From Hexactinellida sp. DTS-2022 (Eukaryota; Porifera; Hexactinellida): a DNA stretch of 64,000 nucleotides. Where the stretch lies: contig JAPNXP010000001.1 of assembly GCA_028753945.1 (NCBI GenBank), positions 11,150,501-11,214,500 on the forward strand. Reading direction: 5' to 3'. The position numbers and the translations under genes are program-made. Below are positions 63,619-64,000 of this stretch, piece by piece (positions within the stretch are counted from its first letter, which is position 1; each line of letters starts with the position of its first letter). The notes under the pieces were generated by a model. That model was given only the letters and a program-made list of their open reading frames with translations. It was not told the origin of the DNA and searched no databases.

Positions 63619-63690
63619 CAGTATGTTCTGTCTAATAGTCCACCATTGGGAAAATGGAACCAGGTGGACTATTAAAGAATTTAGCCTTTA
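63619..63690. repeat. possible TA-type MITE, TAATAGTCCACC hairpin
   Basis: After TA, CAGTATGTTCTGTCTAATAG and TCCACC pair with GGTGGACTATTAAAGAATTT. The right terminus is uncertain. Confidence 0.5.
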
Positions 63691-63759
63691 GTACATCAAT
63701 GGTCATATATACAAGTACACAAACATAGTACATAGTATAAGTAGAGTATACTTATACAG

Positions 63760-63879
63760 CGATCATCGGCGTTTGTATTAAAAAAGCTCGCTACTTTCTA
63801 CCGATTGTTTTTTTATGTTTATATAAAACATCATCGGTACTAAGTAGCGAGGTTTTTTAATACAAACGCCGATGATCGG
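63760..63879. repeat. 120-base near-perfect foldback
   Basis: CGATCATCGGCGTTTGTATT and AGCTCGCTACTT on the left face AAGTAGCGAGG and AATACAAACGCCGATGATCG on the right, with a loop of TGTTTTTTTATGTTTATAT. Arms of about 50 bases differ at only a few positions. Confidence 0.82.
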
Positions 63880-64000
63880 TGGAGAAGTATTCTCGTATAA
63901 GTATTGGGAAAATTCCAAAATACTCAACTTTCTTGAAAATTTCTAAATATACTACTCAACAATACTCAACTAATTTGTAAACATACAAAAGTTTTTCCAA

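Noticed and set aside
1..64000. Bacterial or symbiont origin of part of the window
   Set aside because: GT-AG exon structure, eukaryotic transposon superfamilies and uniform AT-rich repeats run through the entire window.

Overview
The window is an AT-rich piece of a eukaryotic, almost certainly invertebrate animal, nuclear genome. The evidence is GT-AG introns, PHD and RING finger fragments, an ABCC transporter, and DNA transposons of the hAT, pogo/Tigger, Tc1/mariner, Transib-like, KDZ-like and Mutator-like types together with a Penelope-like retroelement. No operons, ribosome binding sites, tRNAs, rRNAs or CRISPR arrays were seen. The species cannot be named from the sequence; a sponge or another early-branching animal would fit but is only a guess.

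Only one ordinary host gene is convincing: an intronless full-length ABCC/MRP-type ABC transporter at 6916-10650 (+) with a TATA box about 100 bases upstream. Nearly everything else is mobile DNA in different states of decay.

Layout. 1-5976: foldback MITEs, a decayed transposon with an Ulp1-protease/PHD frame on + (1162-1748) tail to tail with a KDZ-like transposase on - (2338-4384), and a three-layer nest of hAT and TA-flanked MITEs (5040-5976). 6814-10650: the ABC transporter. 10651-26140: mostly noncoding, holding a Mutator-like transposase relic with a C-terminal PHD finger (-), a LINE reverse transcriptase remnant, a RING finger fragment, minisatellites, palindromic MITEs and the first two copies of a helentron-like repeat. 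26628-40481: two head-to-tail copies of an unusual Penelope-like retroelement with a proline-rich, zinc-knuckle first ORF and a diverged C-terminal domain. Copy A is interrupted by a hAT element made of AAATC repeats and by a Transib/RAG1-like element with CACAGTG ends. Copy B is interrupted by an hAT-like MITE and a 474-base foldback. 40482-43601: a repeat carrying a spliced-looking 170-base exon, a 947-base palindrome and a Tigger transposase with an intact DDD triad. 43650-59450: nested MITEs, a 9-base satellite, helentron-like repeats and two further copies of the exon family. 59434-64000: a dead Tc1/mariner-like gene and a two-exon gene model with a 39-base coding minisatellite.

The strongest patterns are: (1) several non-autonomous hAT families with 8-base target duplications, many of whose interiors are arrays of a short word also present at their own ends; (2) the Penelope-like tandem with repeated 3' blocks that resemble pseudo-LTRs; (3) a repeat family ending in four consecutive mini-hairpins with C-NNA-G triloops; (4) a repeated exon with conserved splice sites and phases in three places. 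The mobile genes do not form one pathway with the host gene; the window reads as a nested insertion record.
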